In this document: positions 62,110-64,000 of the stretch, piece by piece
How positions within the stretch are numbered: position 1 is the first letter of the stretch
How the letters are laid out: every line of letters begins with the position of its first letter
Assembly (NCBI GenBank): GCA_963693315.1
Contig: OY856187.1
Span: 394,078,320 to 394,142,319 of the forward strand
Source: Diogma glabrata
Lineage: Eukaryota; Arthropoda; Insecta; Diptera; Cylindrotomidae
Direction of reading: 5' to 3'
DNA: 64,000 bases
Notes under the pieces: model-generated
The model's input: the letters and a program-made list of their open reading frames with translations, nothing else
Database searches by the model: none
Told to the model about the DNA's origin: nothing
Position numbers and translations under genes: made by a program

Positions 62110-64000
62110 TGTAATGTAGACTGGAGCATGATAATGTAGAGCGGTAAAATTCCTGATTTATTCAGTGTCTGTTTCCTCATAAGTCATCATTTTGATTAAC
62201 ATACGTAGCTTATAATATTTTCTCATCCATCCACAGTCTATAGTCATATTTGCATATAGTTTCCGTACATAAATTTGTTCTTAGCATAAAATAATTAACA
62301 ATAATATTTCTTTTACAATCCCCTATTATTGACTCATACTTCGTTTTCACCCGCCTTATGTTACCATACTGCTAAAATTTGAATTCTCTAAGCACTAACC
62401 GTACTTGGTCAACGAAGTTTTCAAACCTCAAAACAGTTGTGCATGTTTGTCCAATCGTCACAATAGCAAAAACTTATTGTTATCCTACAATCAGTTTTTG
62501 TATTCGATTTCCTATATGGGTATCTTTATCAAATTATCTTTCCGTTATGGATCTGAATTTCACTGTAATACTGTTGTAAGTTGTTATTTTGTAATACGTA
62601 AACATCATAAAATCGATTAAACTTACGTTTAATCCATTCTAATTCATTGCTATTTCTTACAAGTGTGTTGGAAATAATTTATTTCGTCAAATTATTTTTG
62701 CAATGTTAAGTACTACAAAGTAACAAATAGTTTTGTTTTAACGAAAAAAGGTCCTAACATTTATTTGCGTAATGTAAATTAATTGCCTTGCATCAGAAAC
62801 CCTTATTCGAATTTTTCGATACTAAATAATTGGTATATAAGGAATGACTATACAATTTTTCAGTCTCTTATATCATTGCAATTTTTTTTGGTGATTGACT
62901 GTTCGATGGAGTGTCATCAACAATTAGTGCGGTCTTAAAAACGCTATCAGAAAATTTTTTTTTTTGTTGAAAATCGCGATGAAATATGGCATGTGTAGGT
63001 TCTAGTTTCTTTTAACGTGTATTAATTTATTTGTGGCCATTAGAAATAAAAAAAAAAAAAAAGAAAAATATAAAAAGAAAAATAAAGTAAATAAAGAAAA
63101 AAATATCGAATATCTGTTTGTGTTGTAAATACAAAAAGTTTAACAGAAAAATATATTTGTTTGTTGTGTTGTTTGTGGGGAGTGTATCTTTCACAAAGAA
63201 ATCCGCCCTGAAAAATCGGTTTATTTTATGAGCCGTAGTAGTGGGGTATGCTTAAAATGACAATTTTTTTTATTTACTATACCGTGCTTCCCGTTGAGGA
63301 TTATATAAAAAAACCGACAACTGACCTTCATTATTGGGTCATAAAACTACCTATGAACGTAATACGTGAATAATATTTAAGTGAAGCTTTGTGTTTGTTG
63401 GTTCGATATAACTTACGGAACTGTATTATCAATTAATTCGGTAGTTCATATTTGTAGGACTGTGTTCGATAATGTAAAAATAAAAGAACCGAACCGCGAT
63501 GTTATAATATTATATCCGTACATTTTAGCAAATTTTGTTTTGATTTTGCTGTGTGAAACTTCGTTCGGGAGTATAAACAAACGGTAATGTCAGTTAAATT
63601 ATATGTTCCGGTGAATTATTTTTTTTTGATCTTTGCTCATCGTGGTAAATAAGCCGTATTATTAGGGCAATTACACATACCAGTTTTATAAAAATTATAT
63701 TTTTGTATGAACTTCGTTCATAAGTGCAAATAAATCGATATTTTAAAACCATTATACATGATAGTAAATTAACCTTTTGTATGAACTTCGTTCTTAATTG
63801 TAAATAATCTATATTTTAGAACAATTATACATGTTAGTAAAACTAATTTTTTTTTGTTGGTATGAACTTCGTTCATCAGTGTAAATTAGCCGTAATATTA
63901 TTAAAGAAATGAGAAAAAAACAAGATTTGTTTTGTATAAACTTTGTTATTTATTTAAAAAAATTAACTGTAATATTGGATGACGTAGATGATGTGTTAAA
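62110..64000 (-). mobile_element. TGTAATG element, copy C (runs out of window)
   Basis: Starts TGTAATGTAGACTGG at 62110, then follows copy A in order: 'ttctcatccat' (62219 vs 13477), 'tctaagcactaaccgtact' (62387 vs 13791), 'atctttccgttatggat' (62538 vs 13942), 'gtaaacatcataaaatcgat' (62597 vs 14004). A tandem array with 'tatgaacttcgttcat' occupies 63570-63960. The head lies beyond the window. Confidence 0.8.
63570..63960. repeat. Tandem array inside copy C, ~75 bp monomer
   Basis: 'tatgaacttcgttc(a/t)t' recurs near 63707, 63780 and 63861, each followed by 'gtaaat...aat(c/a)...attatacatg'. The monomer is unlike those of copies A, B and D. Confidence 0.7.

Overview
This is AT-rich, intron-containing eukaryotic DNA, almost certainly from an arthropod and most likely an insect. 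The evidence is an irritans-type mariner, a BEL/Pao element, jockey-, RTE- and CR1/L2-like LINEs, a PIF/Harbinger element with small GT-AG introns, and a tigger-like remnant in one 64 kb stretch. I cannot name the species. I recognise no host gene, rRNA or tRNA gene. The window looks like a repeat-dense intergenic or heterochromatic block in which nearly every open frame belongs to a transposable element or a repeat.

Layout. 1-2.7 kb: a fold-back element (341-2691) built of two ~1 kb inverted arms. 3.3-6.2 kb: two oppositely oriented copies of a dispersed AT-rich element, here called 'GGCCGG element'. 7.7-18 kb: copies of a second unknown family, here called 'TGTAATG element', one split by an RTE-like LINE (8197-10630) with a 13-bp target duplication; copy A (13289-16845) is complete with a 4-bp target duplication. 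18.3-23.5 kb: more GGCCGG copies and a hAT-like scrap. 24.1-26.4 kb: a PIF/Harbinger transposon with a spliced MADF gene and a convergent spliced DDE transposase. 26.7-29.5 kb: a higher-order tandem array of the fold-back family. 30.5-32.0 kb: an unrecognised 493-codon frame broken by one stop. 33.5-38.8 kb: a jockey LINE corpse interrupted by complete TGTAATG copy B (34184-37686); removing the insert and one 4-bp duplication restores the reading frame. 38.8-40.2 kb: a tigger-like transposase tail and another LINE 3' end. 41.3-44.9 kb: BEL/Pao polyprotein, minus strand, without integrase. 45-46.9 kb: another GGCCGG copy. 48.4-51.4 kb: decayed TGTAATG copy, two tandem pieces of RTE 5' leader, Ty3/gypsy RT relic. 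51.5-57.9 kb: a 6 kb fold-back structure containing a 5'-truncated CR1/L2-like LINE. 59.1-60.4 kb: a mariner with both inverted repeats but a frameshifting deletion. 62.1 kb to the end: TGTAATG copy C, running out of the window.

The least explained entity is the TGTAATG family: 3.5 kb, TGTAATG...CATTACA ends, 4-bp target duplications, no recognisable protein, and internal tandem arrays whose monomers differ strongly between copies. The hierarchical fold-back family is second.
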